Both the position numbers and the translations under genes were made by a program. Below are positions 1 through 13,999 of a DNA stretch of 64,000 bases, in pieces (positions within the stretch are counted from its first letter, which is position 1; each line of letters starts with the position of its first letter). The notes below the pieces were generated by a model. It worked only from the letters and a program-made list of their open reading frames with translations. It searched no databases and had not been told where the DNA came from. This DNA is from Euglena gracilis (taxonomy: Eukaryota > Euglenida > Euglenophyceae > Euglenales), in assembly GCA_039621445.1 (NCBI GenBank), contig CP154956.1, forward strand, positions 186,001 through 250,000. The letters run 5' to 3'.

Positions 1-900
1 TCCTGATTTCAAAGAGTCTCTGGCACAATTCGGGCTGTTTTTTTTACTTCAAATTTCTGTGCATTGTTTGCATTATTGTTTGTATTGGACCTTCAAGGAG
101 GATGGAAAAATATTTAGAATCAGCGCAGGCATATTGAACATTGTTATGTTGAACAAACATAACCTAATCCCGTCCAACATCCAGTGTGCTTTTGGCATGC
201 CCCTTGCATCAGTCCTGACACAGTTATTTTTCTGGAAGATCTCAACCAAAGCTCGATTGAAATTCCTTTGGGGCTGCAAATTTATTTGATTTGTCTCTTT
301 GACGCATGATGTCTTTCCCCTCGAATTTACCAGTGATTTTGTTTGCATGCCAGCCAACAACACCGCATGAAATGAAGTGATTGGCTTGCTATTTTTCGTT
401 TTGCATTGTTTTGTTGGCACGCCCCATGTAATTCATGTTAATGTCATATGTCTTTGAAAAGGAGGGAGATATCTCAGCTCCCATCTATGTTCATATGCAC
501 ATGGATGCACTCGTGAATGTGTGTGTGTGTGTTTTTTGCACTCAAATTTCTCTCCGAAAGGGTGGGAACCGACAAGTTATTGAAATAATCCAGGGAGGGA
601 GAAGGGAGGGGAGAGAGCTTTTATTTGGGCCACACATTGGCGTTTGGGTGCATTTGGGTGCATTGAAGCGTCCTGGCTAGCATTTGGATGGAGGGGAGGC
701 CATTGCACGGCGCATTTAAGCGTTGCAGCCTTTCTTTGCGCAAATTGGGCAAACGAAATGAGATTTTTTTGCCATTCAATCCTCTATGAAGTTTACCTGT
801 GTTTGACTGTGGACTGTGGCGCTAACTGGTTTTTGGAGAGATATGCCCTCAAAACCTTTGGGTTTGTTTTTTGGCTGGTGGCAGATGATTGCCTAAGTGA
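1..900. other. AT-rich non-coding stretch
   Basis: Mixed-composition DNA with short TG tracts (about 518-532) and many T runs. The open frames here are short, have no codon bias and overlap on both strands, so I see no supportable gene. The stretch ends at the candidate splice acceptor at 921-927. Confidence 0.5.
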
Positions 901-927
901 AAAGCTCTCGTCCTGCATTGTCCACAG

Positions 928-1035
928 TCTGATGGCCGTTGACGTCAGCCTCCTCCTCTGGACCCTTGCCACCCTGAACCACACCGATGCCCCATTCCTC
1001 ATGCCCAGGCAGCGGCAAACCCTTCTCAAATCCGG
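928..1035 (+). CDS. candidate internal exon, unknown protein
   Basis: A GC3-rich open stretch follows a good acceptor (tccacag, ending at 927). It reads approximately LMAVDVSLLLWTLATLNHT, then a Pro/Arg/Gln-rich segment up to a possible donor at 1036 (GGTGGGC). Third positions are mostly C or G, as in the terminal exon at 1621. The phase at the proposed donor does not fit the phase-0 start at 1621, so either a small exon lies between them (a second acceptor, ttcccacag, ends at 1069) or this exon belongs to another transcript. No family is recognised. Confidence 0.3.
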
Positions 1036-1353
1036 GTGGGCATGTATTGTGGTCCTTCTTTTCCCACAGCGAGTTTGCAAGCTGGGAGACTTCTAACCTG
1101 ACAATGTTTTCATTTTTTATCTGTTTTCCTCGTTCCAACGGCAGCCGGTGAAACGTTTCTGAAATATTTCTGAAACAGAAATGTTTCTGGGTGACCCCTG
1201 GGGAGGGGCCATTGAAAGCCGCCGCAGATGGTGAATCGCTAGGTTGGTCCGGATGGTGGTTTTCCCCGCTGGAAGAAAGCCCCCCCCCCCCTCAGCTTTG
1301 CTACCATGGGTTTCAGTCGGCTTAGAGGGCTGGCACGGCGGACAGTCGGAAAT

Positions 1354-1608
1354 CAGGGGATTTTTAGTCTTGGACCCCGGGGGGGGGGAGTCCGGCCGAG
1401 CCCCCCCCCCCAGGGGGGAGTGGGCTATACTTTTTGGCGCCTTTGGCGCAGAAAATTTTTGAAAGGGTGCTATTTTTAGCATTTTTGCGATTTTTGGCCA
1501 TTTTCAGGGGAAATTGAATGGGTCCCCCAGAACCCCTCCCCCCCAGGGGGTTGGTGGGTGGGTGGGGGGGGGGACCCCTCCCCCCCCCCGGTCTTAAAAT
1601 AATTCCTG
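1354..1608. mobile_element. class-1 MITE (hAT-like), 255 bp, in an intron
   Basis: The element starts CAGGGGATTTTTAGTC and ends GGTCTTAAAATAATTCCTG. It is flanked by 8-bp duplications tcggaaat (1346-1353) and ttggaaat (1609-1616), 7 of 8 identical. Inside are long G/C tracts and the hairpin ggcgcctttggcgc followed by GAAAATTTTT, as in the other members. The right duplication lies only 4 bp upstream of the acceptor cag at 1620, so the element sits at the very end of an intron. It is non-autonomous and has no ORF. Confidence 0.85.
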
Positions 1609-1620
1609 TTGGAAATCCAG

Positions 1621-1917
1621 CTGCCGGCAGAGCGGCAGCCAAGGTCCGTTGGGGCCCGCGGCCTGGCTGCAGCGGTGGCGGAGCGCGCCGGGCACCCCGA
1701 CGTGCTGCTGGACTACCTCCCGGAGACCCTCGCCCGCACCATCTACGCCCTCGGCGCGCTCCACGTCGACGCGGCCCTCGTCGCCCCTCTCCGCTATCGC
1801 GAGTTCCAGCTGGAGAGCTCGAAGGCCGACAGGCGCCTCGGCAGCGGCCTCGGCAGCGGACTTGGCAGCGGCCTCGGCAGCGGCCTCGGCAGTGGCCTTG
1901 GCAGCGGGGTCACATAG
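1621..1917 (+). CDS. terminal exon with LGSG-repeat tail, unknown protein
   Basis: The acceptor aaatccag (ending at 1620) opens a strongly GC3-biased frame: about 70 residues of mixed composition, including VAERAGHPDVLLDYLPETLA and a second helix-like stretch ending REFQLESSKADRR. A low-complexity tail of about six LGSG units (12-bp DNA repeat) follows, then TAG at 1915-1917. A polyadenylation signal at 2171-2176 fits a roughly 260-nt 3' UTR. The first half could be an amphipathic alpha-helical domain. The Gly-Ser tail is probably a flexible C-terminus that arose by repeat expansion. I recognise no family; the exon call rests on codon bias, acceptor, stop and polyA signal. Confidence 0.6.
   Translation: MPAERQPRSVGARGLAAAVAERAGHPDVLLDYLPETLARTIYALGALHVDAALVAPLRYREFQLESSKADRRLGSGLGSGLGSGLGSGLGSGLGSGVT
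1831..1910 (+). repeat. 12-bp coding minisatellite
   Basis: Tandem units of ggcagcggcctc, with small variants, encode the LGSG tail of the exon at 1621. Confidence 0.85.
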
Positions 1918-2170
1918 GCCGGCTCATACCGCCTGCTGCCCTCCCCCACTGGCGCCCCCTCCCTGCGGCCATTGCAGCAACGAGGAGGCACCGAAGCGGC
2001 TGCGCGCCCCCCCGTCCTGTTCTTTTTTGTTTTTGTTCGCTGCCTGTCCCATTTTTTTTTCTGCGGGGCACCTCTGCTCTGTTTCCCTCTCCCGTGCATG
2101 AATGTGGGCGACCGCGCCCACATGAATCGCTGACCATTGACTGCCCAACTTCATTGCACGTGACGGTTTG

Positions 2171-2176
2171 AATAAA
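2171..2176 (+). promoter_or_regulatory. polyadenylation signal AATAAA
   Basis: An AATAAA hexamer lies about 250 nt downstream of the TAG at 1917. It is the most likely 3'-end signal for the gene with the LGSG tail. Confidence 0.55.
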
Positions 2177-2199
2177 CGCAAGCCGTCGTGTTGGTATGC

Positions 2200-3200
2200 A
2201 TCTTGCGCTTTCTTTTTTTTTGTGTCATTTTGCCACTGTAATGGTCTCACTGTTTCCCGAAGAAATGCACGTCTGAGTTTTTTCTATGCCCGTTGGTGAA
2301 CCCATCAAAAGCTACCTGCCAGAGGTTTTTTTTAGGACCCGGGCGGGAAGGGGGGGATCCAGACCAACGTTGACGGCTTGTTTTTTTTGAAACAAAAAAA
2401 CATGTTTTTTTTTAAAAAGACATGTTTTTTAAAAATAAACAAAAAAAACGTCATGGAGGGTTTGGGGGAAAATTTTTTAGAAAAAAGGTCATTTTTCATC
2501 CCTACAGCATTCATTTTTTGTTTTTTTTTGATGTTGAAAGCATGCTTTTTTGCAACAGAAAACACAGATTTGGAAATACTTTCACATATGTGTGGACATA
2601 AAACCATGACCAAAAAAAAATGATTTTAGAGGGGGTGTTCCCCGAATATTCAGCTAGATTCCAAATTTTGAGGCATAAATCATGCACATTCTGGGATGAT
2701 GATTCCGAATTTGGTGTCAAAATCCTATTTTTTAGGTGTGGAGATTCCTAATTTTAAGGATTTTCCCAAAAAATTCGTTTTCAGTGATTCTTAATTTGGC
2801 CGCCGAAAATGTGGTGTTCCCTCATGCCCCAACCCCGTGACCTGAACCACCTGAACCACCCCCCGAACTTTTTCCTCAAAAAAATGCCATTTCGCAAGGA
2901 AAAAGGTCAAGTTTTGGTTTTTTCAAAAAAAACATGGTTTTTTTTGGCGTTTTTTCCAAAAAAAAACGTCAACCCTGGTCCAGACCCCCCCTGGGGAACC
3001 CCGGGGGACGGGGGGACTTGGGGAGGACCCACTTTCGGGGGTCAATTATGGAATCCAAGAAAAGAAATTGCGCCGAAAATTGAGGAAAACTCTAACAGAG
3101 GAAAGCGGGGTACCTACACAGCCGAGCCCACCCCCTGGCCGTCCCGCTTTGATTGTCCCAGTTGGCAAAAGGAGCCGGGCCCCACCTCCCGTGCGTGCTC
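2200..3200. other. non-coding, T/A-homopolymer-rich
   Basis: Holds the motif cagaggttttttttaggaccc at about 2321, which resembles a class-1 left end, but I found no matching right end or target duplication. The rest is A/T runs with a C-rich patch at 2970-3040. No gene is supported. Confidence 0.45.
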
Positions 3201-3216
3201 CGTCAGGTCCCATGGG

Positions 3217-3561
3217 ATGGCCGTGAGGCTGCTCGCCCCGCCGCCATCCTCCCCCGCCCCCACGACCCCCGGCCGGGGGGCCGCGGGGCGGGCCAGCGCC
3301 GTGGCGGCCACCGTCCTGGCCCTCCTCCTCCTCCTCTGCGCCGCGGGGGCCGGGGCCGCCGGCCGGCCGGGGCGCTGGCCGGCGGTGGTGCTGGCGGCCC
3401 GCGCCGCGCCGGCGGCGGCGCACTCCGCGGAGTGGGCGGCGGGCCACCAGGCGGGGTGGGAGGCCGGCTGGAAGCAGGGCTGGGAGGGCGCCTACAAGGA
3501 GGCCTGGCGGCCGGTCCCTGTCTGCACAGCGTTGGACCCGAGGGGCCCCCTGGCGGGTACG
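3217..3561 (+). CDS. first exon: signal-anchor plus xGWx-repeat protein
   Basis: The ATG at 3217 opens an extremely GC3-rich frame. Residues 1-26 are basic and Pro/Ser-rich. Residues 27-48 form a hydrophobic segment (core VLALLLLLCAAGAGAAG), likely a signal peptide or membrane anchor. After an Ala/Arg-rich linker come tetrapeptide repeats: AGHQ AGWE AGWK QGWE GAYK EAWR. The donor is uncertain: GT at 3514 and at 3562 both leave phase 0. The next exons at 3741, 3910 and 5545 are also phase 0 and continue the theme, giving a protein of about 190-200 residues. The N-terminus suggests secretion or organelle targeting. The Gly/Trp-rich repeats could form an amphipathic or membrane-surface helix (inference). 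No named family is recognised. Confidence 0.55.
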
Positions 3562-3740
3562 GTGCAATTTCCGAGGTGTGCGGGTCGCAGAAGTGATATG
3601 GCAGTCCCGCCCGCCTGGTGTGAATGAAGCGTTGTCAGTATTATCATCCCAGTGTCTTGCATCCAAAAGTCACAAAACACACTGCTGTCTTCTCCACTGT
3701 TTGTGCATCGGTTGCGAACATCCCCCTCCCCCCGGAGGAG

Positions 3741-3800
3741 ACAGCAACCGGGTGGCAAGCGGGCTGGGTGCTGGGCCGCAAGCTGGGCTGGAGGCATCCC
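3741..3800 (+). CDS. second exon of the xGWx-repeat gene
   Basis: After ggaggag the frame reads TGWQ AGWV LGRK LGWR HP, continuing the tetrapeptide repeat of the exon at 3217 in the same phase. The donor is not decided: GT at 3801 keeps phase 0 but is a weak match, and GT at 3814 would change phase. The call rests on repeat continuity more than on splice-site strength. Confidence 0.45.
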
Positions 3801-3909
3801 GTTGCCAGTCTCCGTACCCCCCCCCCCCACATGTGTGTCGGCCCACACATTTTGGGGGGGGGGGACCGGGCAACACCCCTCTTCCCCTCGGCGATGGGAT
3901 GGCGGGGAG

Positions 3910-3987
3910 TCGGCATGGATGTCAATGAACAAGGCAAAGGAGGCCCAGGCAGCCTCCAGCCGCAAGGCAGCCGCTGAGGGCTTCAAG
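3910..3987 (+). CDS. third exon of the xGWx-repeat gene
   Basis: A pyrimidine-rich tract (cccctcttcccctc) precedes the acceptor ggcggggag ending at 3909. The exon reads SAWMSMNKAKEAQAASSRKA then AAEGFK, an Ala/Lys-rich helix. It ends at a good donor, AAG|gtgtgc (GT at 3988). Both boundaries are phase 0. Confidence 0.5.
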
Positions 3988-4019
3988 GTGTGCAGAGTGA
4001 TCAGTGCTGGGCAATGAAG

Positions 4020-5540
4020 CCCCTTGCTAGGGCAACGAGTTGTTGGGTTTTGTTTTCGATGTTTTGTTTTGCACTGCTGTGTGTTGCGATATCGTTATCA
4101 CAAGTTGCACAATATGAGGATGAATGGTGCGACTAATTGGTAGTTCCCATCCCTGTTCACATCCACTGACACCCAATCAAGAGGCATTTCTTTCTTTGAC
4201 GCATGTCACAACCACAGATTCATTTTACCCTGTGTGACCCCAGGGTTTTCAAAAAAGTGGGTCGGTGGGTTTTGGCCCTGGGAAAACGTGCCCCCCCCCC
4301 CAGGACATTATTGGGTGACTCTATGATTTCAATTGAGCCGGATTTAAAAAGGCAAGATGTTGAACCCAAACACAAACACCGCTGGCACTGTTGTGCGAGT
4401 ACTCGCCAGTAAATGCTGAAGGTTTCCCAGGCCAGTTGAATTTGACCTTCACAGGTTCCCAGGGGGAGGGAGAGTGCAGGGGTTCCTCTGTTTCGTGCCA
4501 CAAAAAAAACCGCAAAAAATTACGAATTAACATGAAAATGGAGCTTTGCCAAATATCCTGAAAAATCACAAAAGCCATGAAAGATCACAAATGAGTTCAC
4601 CTCGAACAATTTTTTTTGGGAGTCGAATTTTTTAAGGTTTGGAAAGCTATTTTTTTATTCACTCCCACCCTTTTTATCATTCTTCGTGTTTGTTTTGTTT
4701 TATTCGCTCTTTGCAGTCACACCTTCCGTTTCTGGCGCGCAGCAATGTGTGCGGCGCAGATATCAAAACAGTTCGAAATTGGCAAGAGTGGGGGGAAATC
4801 ATTTTCACCTCCAATTTTGGCTGAAAATGCCAACCCAGCTGCATTTGGTCTATTTTGCCTGTTTTTTTGGGGGGGGTCGGCACTGGCCAGGTCCAGCCAG
4901 CACCATTTTCCAGCCAGCAGCAGGACCCCCCCCCCCCAGTCCCCCCCCAAAGGCCAGGGTTGTACGGGAATCCCCGCAACCTTGTGGGTGGTGGGTGGGG
5001 GAGGTCGACCAAACCCCATTTTTTGAACTGACTGCATTTCTGGACCCTGGTCCTCATGATATGCCCCCAGTGACAAAAGCCCCTCCTCCACTCATCTGAT
5101 CCCCCCACCCATTTAGGATGTCAGATGTCCAGATGCAAAACCTGAAAGTATGAGACCCAGCAAAGTCCATGTTTTGTCCTGTTAAGACTTGAAATTTGTT
5201 CTGTGTGTGGATTCACTCAGGAACCCCCCCCCCCCCGGGGGGCACTTTTTCCTGGGCCCAAACCAAACCCCCACTTTTTTTTGAAAAACCCCCCCCCCCC
5301 CACCCCCCCCCCCCCGGTCGTCAACCCAAACCCCACCCAAAGTTAGCCGAAACCCTCGAAAAAAATTTTCCAGCGCGGCCAAAGTCCAGGCTGGACTGAC
5401 CCATGGTGCATCTTTGGGGGAGGCGGGGGTCCAGCAGCCCAACCCACCCCCGTGAATCTGTGGTTCTGCATAGTGGCCTTGGAATACTGCCATTGATTGT
5501 CTTCCAGAATGAAAGAATGAGATGTTTCTCATGCTTTCTC
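4020..5540. other. intron-like DNA with repeat fragments
   Basis: Between the exons ending at 3987 and starting at 5545. It contains a repeat related, in inverse orientation, to 6530-6690 (about 4800-4950), with the words ggtccagccagcacc and gcctgtttttttggggg. At 4955 there is an end-like motif CAGGGTTGTACGGGAATCC matching the element family at 46360. C-run foldback DNA lies at 5220-5340. No gene is supported. Confidence 0.45.
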
Positions 5541-5544
5541 ACAG

Positions 5545-5673
5545 GCCGTAGCCACCCTGTCCAAGTCAGAAGCTGTACAGCCCCTTGCTCTGGCCGCTTC
5601 AGGGCCTGCTGCAGGGCCTGCAGCACCACAAGGCTTGAGTGATGACACGCAGGACTGTTCTTATGTGTATTGA
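5545..5673 (+). CDS. candidate terminal exon of the xGWx-repeat gene
   Basis: A strong acceptor (tgctttctcacag, ending at 5544) starts a phase-0 frame: AVATLSKSEAVQPLALAAS, then an Ala/Gly/Pro stretch and an acidic end (SDDTQDCSYVY) before TGA at 5671-5673. It joins in phase to the donor at 3988, making ...AAEGFK-AVATLSK.... This gives a short Ala-rich C-terminal tail. The 1.5-kb intron is full of repeat DNA, which is normal for this window. Confidence 0.5.
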   Translation, partial: AVATLSKSEAVQPLALAASGPAAGPAAPQGLSDDTQDCSYVY

Positions 5674-6072
5674 TGCCTGCAAGTTGACGAGCGCAGCTGC
5701 GCAACTATGCATATGTGCCAATGCATACGTATTTGTGCATCTGGATACAGATTATACATCTGGCAAATACAATGGTTGTTCCATTTTATTTTAGAGACGG
5801 TTCATAACAATGTCAATTTTCTATGTCGTTTTTTTGCCCCCTTCTGGTAGTGTGAAAATTGACCCCAATTTTTTGATCACACCTGCACAAACCTGGAAGG
5901 TTATGTTCTGCGAGGTTCCAGGTGGTGGGCTGCCATGGGGGTTCATGGGGGGGGGATGGCACAAGCATCACAAAACTCTTAAGAAAGGGCCAGCCAAAAG
6001 CATTTGAATTCCTCCAGATTTCTGGGGCTGAAGCAGGGTCGCACGGAGACGGCACCCCTCGGCATTTTCCAG

Positions 6073-6183
6073 ACGGTCCTGGCCGCAGAAAGACGGGCTG
6101 GGATTTGGGCTGGAAGCAGGGATGGGAGCGAGGCCGAGAGGAGGGATGGAAGGCCGGCTGGGACTGGGCCCCGGCATGCCAGG
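6073..6183 (+). CDS. exon of a second xGWx-repeat gene
   Basis: The acceptor cattttccag ends at 6072. The frame reads GPGRRK then TGWD LGWK QGWE RGRE EGWK AGWD WAP, the same tetrapeptide pattern as exons 3217 and 3741 (QGWE is shared exactly). A GT at 6184 could be the donor (CCAGG|GTGGCA). An 8-nt micro-exon near 6270 could restore phase to the exon at 6991, but that is speculative. Probably a diverged paralogue, or a later part of the same locus. Confidence 0.5.
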
Positions 6184-6479
6184 GTGGCATGGGCGATGGT
6201 TTTGCGTGAAGCGGTGGGCTGTGGACCCAGTTTGGCAAATGTCAAATTCCGATTGCGGCCGCTGCAGGTGTCCAGGTGGGCGGATATTTTCCGTCTCCAG
6301 CCGTGAGAAAGCCCCGGCTCACTCAATGGCCACCCAACCAACATCAATACACGTGGGGACCGGAGCGAGGCAGTGTTGAAACTGATGGGTGCCTCTCAAC
6401 AAATTATCTCAGATTATCATCAAATCAAAGCTACAAATTATTTTCATTCTAGGACGTTGGGCAAAAATCATGTACTGGT

Positions 6480-6740
6480 TTCCTTAAAGGCCCGGGGTCC
6501 GGGAGGGGGGGGGGGAGGGGGCTGCGGGCCGGCTGGAAAACAGGTGCTGGCTAAACCTCCCCTGGGTGTGGGGGGGGGGGGGTCCAGGGGGGTCCAGCCA
6601 GCTGGCATCTGGACCCTGAAACAGGCAAAAAAGCCGAAATCCAGCTGGATTGGCATTTTTCAGCCAAAAGTTGGAAGTGAAACACCAACACCCCGTCAAA
6701 CAATTTATTTTTATTATCCCCCACCCAAAATTTTCAGCCC
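6480..6740. repeat. dispersed repeat, inverse copy of about 4800-4950
   Basis: Carries gccggctggaaaacaggtg, ggtccagccagctggca and a tail matching the 4.8-kb copy in reverse orientation. It is related to the core of the class-1 elements at 26771 and 33924 and to repeat DNA at 14.5 kb. I could not identify target duplications. Confidence 0.45.
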
Positions 6741-6990
6741 TTTGCACCGGTTTTATTTCCCACTCCAGCCTGGCGTTGCCGGGCTTGCCTCGGGAACAAA
6801 ATGGTCAGGAATGTGTGATATTTGGACACTTTTTTTTGGGGCCCCCGAGAATCTTAAAATGGGTCACATGTGGCATTGCATGCGACGTCATGCCGGTGAA
6901 CTGTGGCCCATCAAAACTGCCATCCCCGCTTTTCTCACCCGGGAGGGGAACCCAACTCCCCATTTGGGGCGGCCGGCGTCTGGCCGGGAG

Positions 6991-7230
6991 GCAGGCAACA
7001 AGGAGGGCTACCTGCTGGGGTGGACCGCCATGACGAAGGAGCACCCAGCGCCGCCCCTGGCCCTCCTCGCCGAGGGCAGGGACCAGGCGGAGGAGGCGGC
7101 CGACCCGGCAGAGCCGCTGCGTGCCGAGCCAGGGGTCGCCCCCGCCGGGACGGAGGTGTGGCCCGCCGCTTGCGTTTCCGACACCCGATACAACTATGAA
7201 GGGTCTCTGTGGTGTGTTTTTTTTGGATAA
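6991..7230 (+). CDS. terminal exon, xGWx-related, acidic Ala/Pro-rich end
   Basis: After gccgggag (ending at 6990) the GC3-rich frame starts AGNK EGYL LGWT AMTK EHP, again the tetrapeptide pattern. An acidic Ala/Glu/Pro-rich stretch follows (EGRDQAEEAADPAEPLRAEP), then TAA at 7228-7230. An A/T-rich segment containing ggataaagtataaag spans the stop. The phase-0 start allows joining to an upstream exon. No function is recognised. Confidence 0.45.
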   Translation, partial: AGNKEGYLLGWTAMTKEHPAPPLALLAEGRDQAEEAADPAEPLRAEPGVAPAGTEVWPAACVSDTRYNYEGSLWCVFFG

Positions 7231-8307
7231 AGTATAAAGTGCAATCAGGGTGCACACCATAGCGTTCTGTTGTGGTTTTGTGAATGGGGCGGAAGGGGCA
7301 CCCTCAGAACCAAATCACCTTCTTTTGTGATTCTCAAAGGGAAGCACATGAAATCCAATTTTGGGCATTTTTGAAAGTCCAAAAAATTCCTGGGTTTTCC
7401 CTCCGCCAGGGGGGTGGGGGCCCCCCCCCCCCCCCAAACCCAACCCCCCTTGGCATGGCATGCCCACCTGTAGCTGATTTTCGCAACGTTTTGCTACAGC
7501 CAAAATTCGAGAGGTTTGTCAGGAAAATTGTTTTTGAAGTTTTCAGGTCAAATAAAGGACTCACAGGAAAAGCACCTCAGAACTGGGTATAGTGGGCATT
7601 GCGGTTGCTTCTGTTGGTAATGATGTGTTTCTGGCTCGGTTGTTATGCCAAGTGCCTCATTGCTGGATAGAATTTAATTTCACGAGCATGCGCGCAAATG
7701 CGCCCACACAATTGTCTTATGAATTTGAAATAATTACCTATCTGTGTAACAGTAGCCTTTGACAAAAAATTCTCTTTGACACTGTTTGATTTGCGCATTT
7801 GCGCGCAGGTACATCTCTGTGTTCATTCTGGACCTCACCAAGGGACCTGAATAATATTTATAAAATTTGTTGGTGCGCGCATTTGCGCTCACCAACAAGT
7901 TTTATTTGCGTTGTCTCGGTTCTGTGAGATTGATCGCTGACATTGATTTTGTATGGAATGTGGTCGTTCTGATGCAGCTGAGAGAACGCTCGGTGCCCAG
8001 CGTGGCGGCCTTTCATGCAGCCTCTTTCTGTGATGGCTCTTTGCTTCTTTATCATTATTTCTGATTTTATTGGATTGTGTGTTTTTGTTTTTGTTTTTTG
8101 GATGCCTCCAGTGATAGTCCCCGTTGTTTCAATTGTTTTCACCGGAGTGCGGTATTATTATTAGAAGTTGGTCCATGGGGGTGTCATTCAGGTGTTTGCT
8201 TTGCTTTTCCAAGCCAACTCTCCCATGTTTCTGCAAGTAAAACCCTGCATCACCCTTCAACTGCTCATTGCCCTTTCACACATGCTGCAAGACACCAGTT
8301 GCACTTG

Positions 8308-11091
<2,784 letters not shown>

Positions 11092-13852
11092 CTTGTCCTG
11101 GAGCCTCTGGGGGTGGGTGGTTGTGTGCGTGCTTGGGCACCCGCTGCTTGCCGTGTCGCACGTGGGCTGCTTGGTCGACCTCCATCACGTCGGAGTCTGA
11201 CCCTGCTCTCGGTGAAGCAGGGGGAGTCATTTCCGCCAGGAGGTCGTCGATGCCTTCTGTGGCCGCGGGTGCGGAAGGATATCCAAACACCGCAAGGAAA
11301 TCCTCTGTTGAGGGAGCATGTGCTTGGTCCAGCGGTATGGCGGTGGCCCACGGGGCAGGCGGCGCGCGGTTTGGGCCGGTGAGAAGCCACCTCCACACCT
11401 TGGAGAACCAGCTGCGGAGCTCGCGGACCCGGATGTCGGTGGCATGCCAGCGCTGGAAGAGGAAACGGCTCCACACCGACTGCACCAGGCGGCGAGAGTA
11501 CCCCCGCCAAATGGCGTTGCGGAAGACGTTGGCCACCGACTGCTTGAAGTCGCCCATGTGACTGCACGCCATGCGGGCAAACTCCAGCCGCCCCATGATG
11601 ACACCACCCAGCTGCTCCGTGGGTGCCGTGGTGGTGGCCAGCGGATAGCGCACGATGTGGTGGGGGTAGTCTGCCTCCCGGTCGTGGACGGTGGTGTGGA
11701 CCACCCGCTCCTCGTTGCTGTGGGTGAGAATGTACACCCTCACGCCCAGGCACACCACGGACTCGCCACTGGCTGTCACCTTGTACTCCATGCCGTATTC
11801 TGCTGCGGTGGGCAGGGGCAATTGTGCTCGGGTGCACGATGTCATCGATGTACCGTGACACGGCTGTGGATCGGAGCTGAGGCGGGAGGGAATGCATATG
11901 GTCGCGTTCCACGGGGTAACAGGCCAGATTGGCCAGCTGTGGGGCTGGTGGGAGGCCCATCGGCATGCCGCGTATCTGCCGCCGGACCTTCCCCCCATTG
12001 CAGGTGTAGTTGTTGTTCACCGCTGTGGACACCAGCTCCTTCAGGTCGGACATTGTGTAGCCCAGGCCGTCCCAGGACCAGCCGCCCGTGGTGAGCGTGG
12101 GGTCGGTGTTTGCGTCGATGCCCACTGGCGTCTTGGTGTCCCGGATGAACGCCCACGCCTCGCGCATGGACTCCATCGTGCGGCTGACAATGGAGTCGAA
12201 GGTGAAGGCTGTGTACATTGTGGTGAAGTCTGCCGTCTCCAAGCCTCCGGCCAGGATGTCCTTGGAGTGTGAACGCACCATGCGGACGAAAGACTCCACA
12301 CTGTCAATGCCCCAGAATGCTTTGATGCCCTCGTGCTGCTGCCGCAGCTCGTCCTTCTCCCGCAGTGCTCCCTCGATGTGCTTCAGGAGCAACACCAACG
12401 CCTTGTTGAGGGCGTAGAGGGGCTGCCTGGGAGGCTCTTTTGGGGCATCTTGGCGGTCGATGGCTCCCGTGTCGCTGCTGGAGTCGCGGCTCTTGCGGGT
12501 CCCGGCAATGAACCGGAACTTCTGCTTGGCAGGCTTCCAGATGCCATAGTTGTACACAACCCCGGCACCCGTGGGGAAGCTGAGCCGCTTGTTGATGTCG
12601 CTGAGGTGCGCCACGACATCACTCCAGCTCCCTGGCACGTCCTCGAAGACCGTGGAATCTGCGAGGTAGGCCGCCATTTGCTTCTGGTACCACCGCTTGC
12701 AGATGAACACCAAGCCGTGTGGTGCTCGGTCGTCATGGAGGAGCACCAGCTCTTTTTGTGCCTCGCGGATCTGCTGCGACAGTCCTGGGAACCCCGTGGG
12801 GACGAGGTCCTCCTTCACTGCTGAGCGTTGCCAGTTGGCACAGCACCGTGCTTCCACCGCCTCTGCCCAGGTTGCGAGCTTGCGGGCGAAGGATGCATCG
12901 GTGGGGTTGCTGCGCGCCGCCCACTCTGTGTACTGGTTGAGCGCTCGCCGCAGGTCGTGGAGGACGGAGTCCGGAGGGCCCTCGAGGCGGAACTTCTTGC
13001 CCTTCGCGGCGAGTGTCTGGAGGTAGGACCATCGGAGCCGGTCCGACTCGTTGCTCACCACATGCCCCTCATGGAACGAGGCCGGCTCGCGGCGGCGTAG
13101 CACGTTGTGGCACGTGCACCCCTCCAGATCATCTGCCCGGGCTGCCTCCAGATCCAGATCTTCGGCCACGCACGCATAGTTGCACAGCCAGGCCTGCCAC
13201 TGTGGGGCGAACTTGTCGCACACCATGATCGCGGCGGCCACATCGGGGTTGGGGTGCAGCTTGAACACCGCCTCTTGTCGGAGGACCTTGCGCAACTCGA
13301 GGAATCGGGCACCATTGTTGGAATAGCAGAACTTCAGGAACTGCCTCTCTGGGGCCTCCTTCCGCTTGGCCTTGATGAGCTCCACCAGCTTGCACTCCAG
13401 CGACAGGTGGCCTGCTCGCCTATCGTCGTCTGGCACGTGCATCTGCAGCCAGTCCAGGGTTGAGCACAGCTGTGCCTTCCCCCACTTTCGGGCTTCCGCC
13501 AGGGCACTGGAGTCTCCCTCTTGGCAGCGCTTTAGCCACTTGGGGAGGTCTGGGCTTGGTGGAGGGTCGCCGACTGCTGTGGGTGTGGGATCTTGGCTTG
13601 GGAGCGTGTGGCGGCGCTGCAAAACCTTCCGGCTCACTGGGTAGCCTGGGTAGGCTGCGTTGAAGCCGTGTGGCCACATGGTGTTGAGGAGGCCGACCCA
13701 CTTGCGCTCCCGAGCCAGGGCGTCCCGGCGGATGATGGAGGTACGCTCTGCACGGGGGAAACTGTCGGGTGGCGGGAGCTTCTCCAGCGGGACCATGATG
13801 AACGAGAATGGGTTGGGGTCGTTGGAGAGCGCATCGTGGAGGGCGTCACCGC

Positions 13853-13990
<138 letters not shown>

Positions 13991-13999
13991 CATTGCGCC

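Noticed and set aside
644-1096. A single 150-aa plus-strand protein
   Set aside because: Only 928-1035 has coding bias and splice-like borders; the rest is AT-rich and unbiased.
1244-1642. Pro/Gly-rich frames through 1244-1640 on both strands
   Set aside because: They run through the G/C tracts of the MITE at 1354-1608.
11318-12824. Long plus-strand frames opposite the RT ORF
   Set aside because: Mirror frames of GC-rich coding DNA; RT motifs and bias are on the minus strand.
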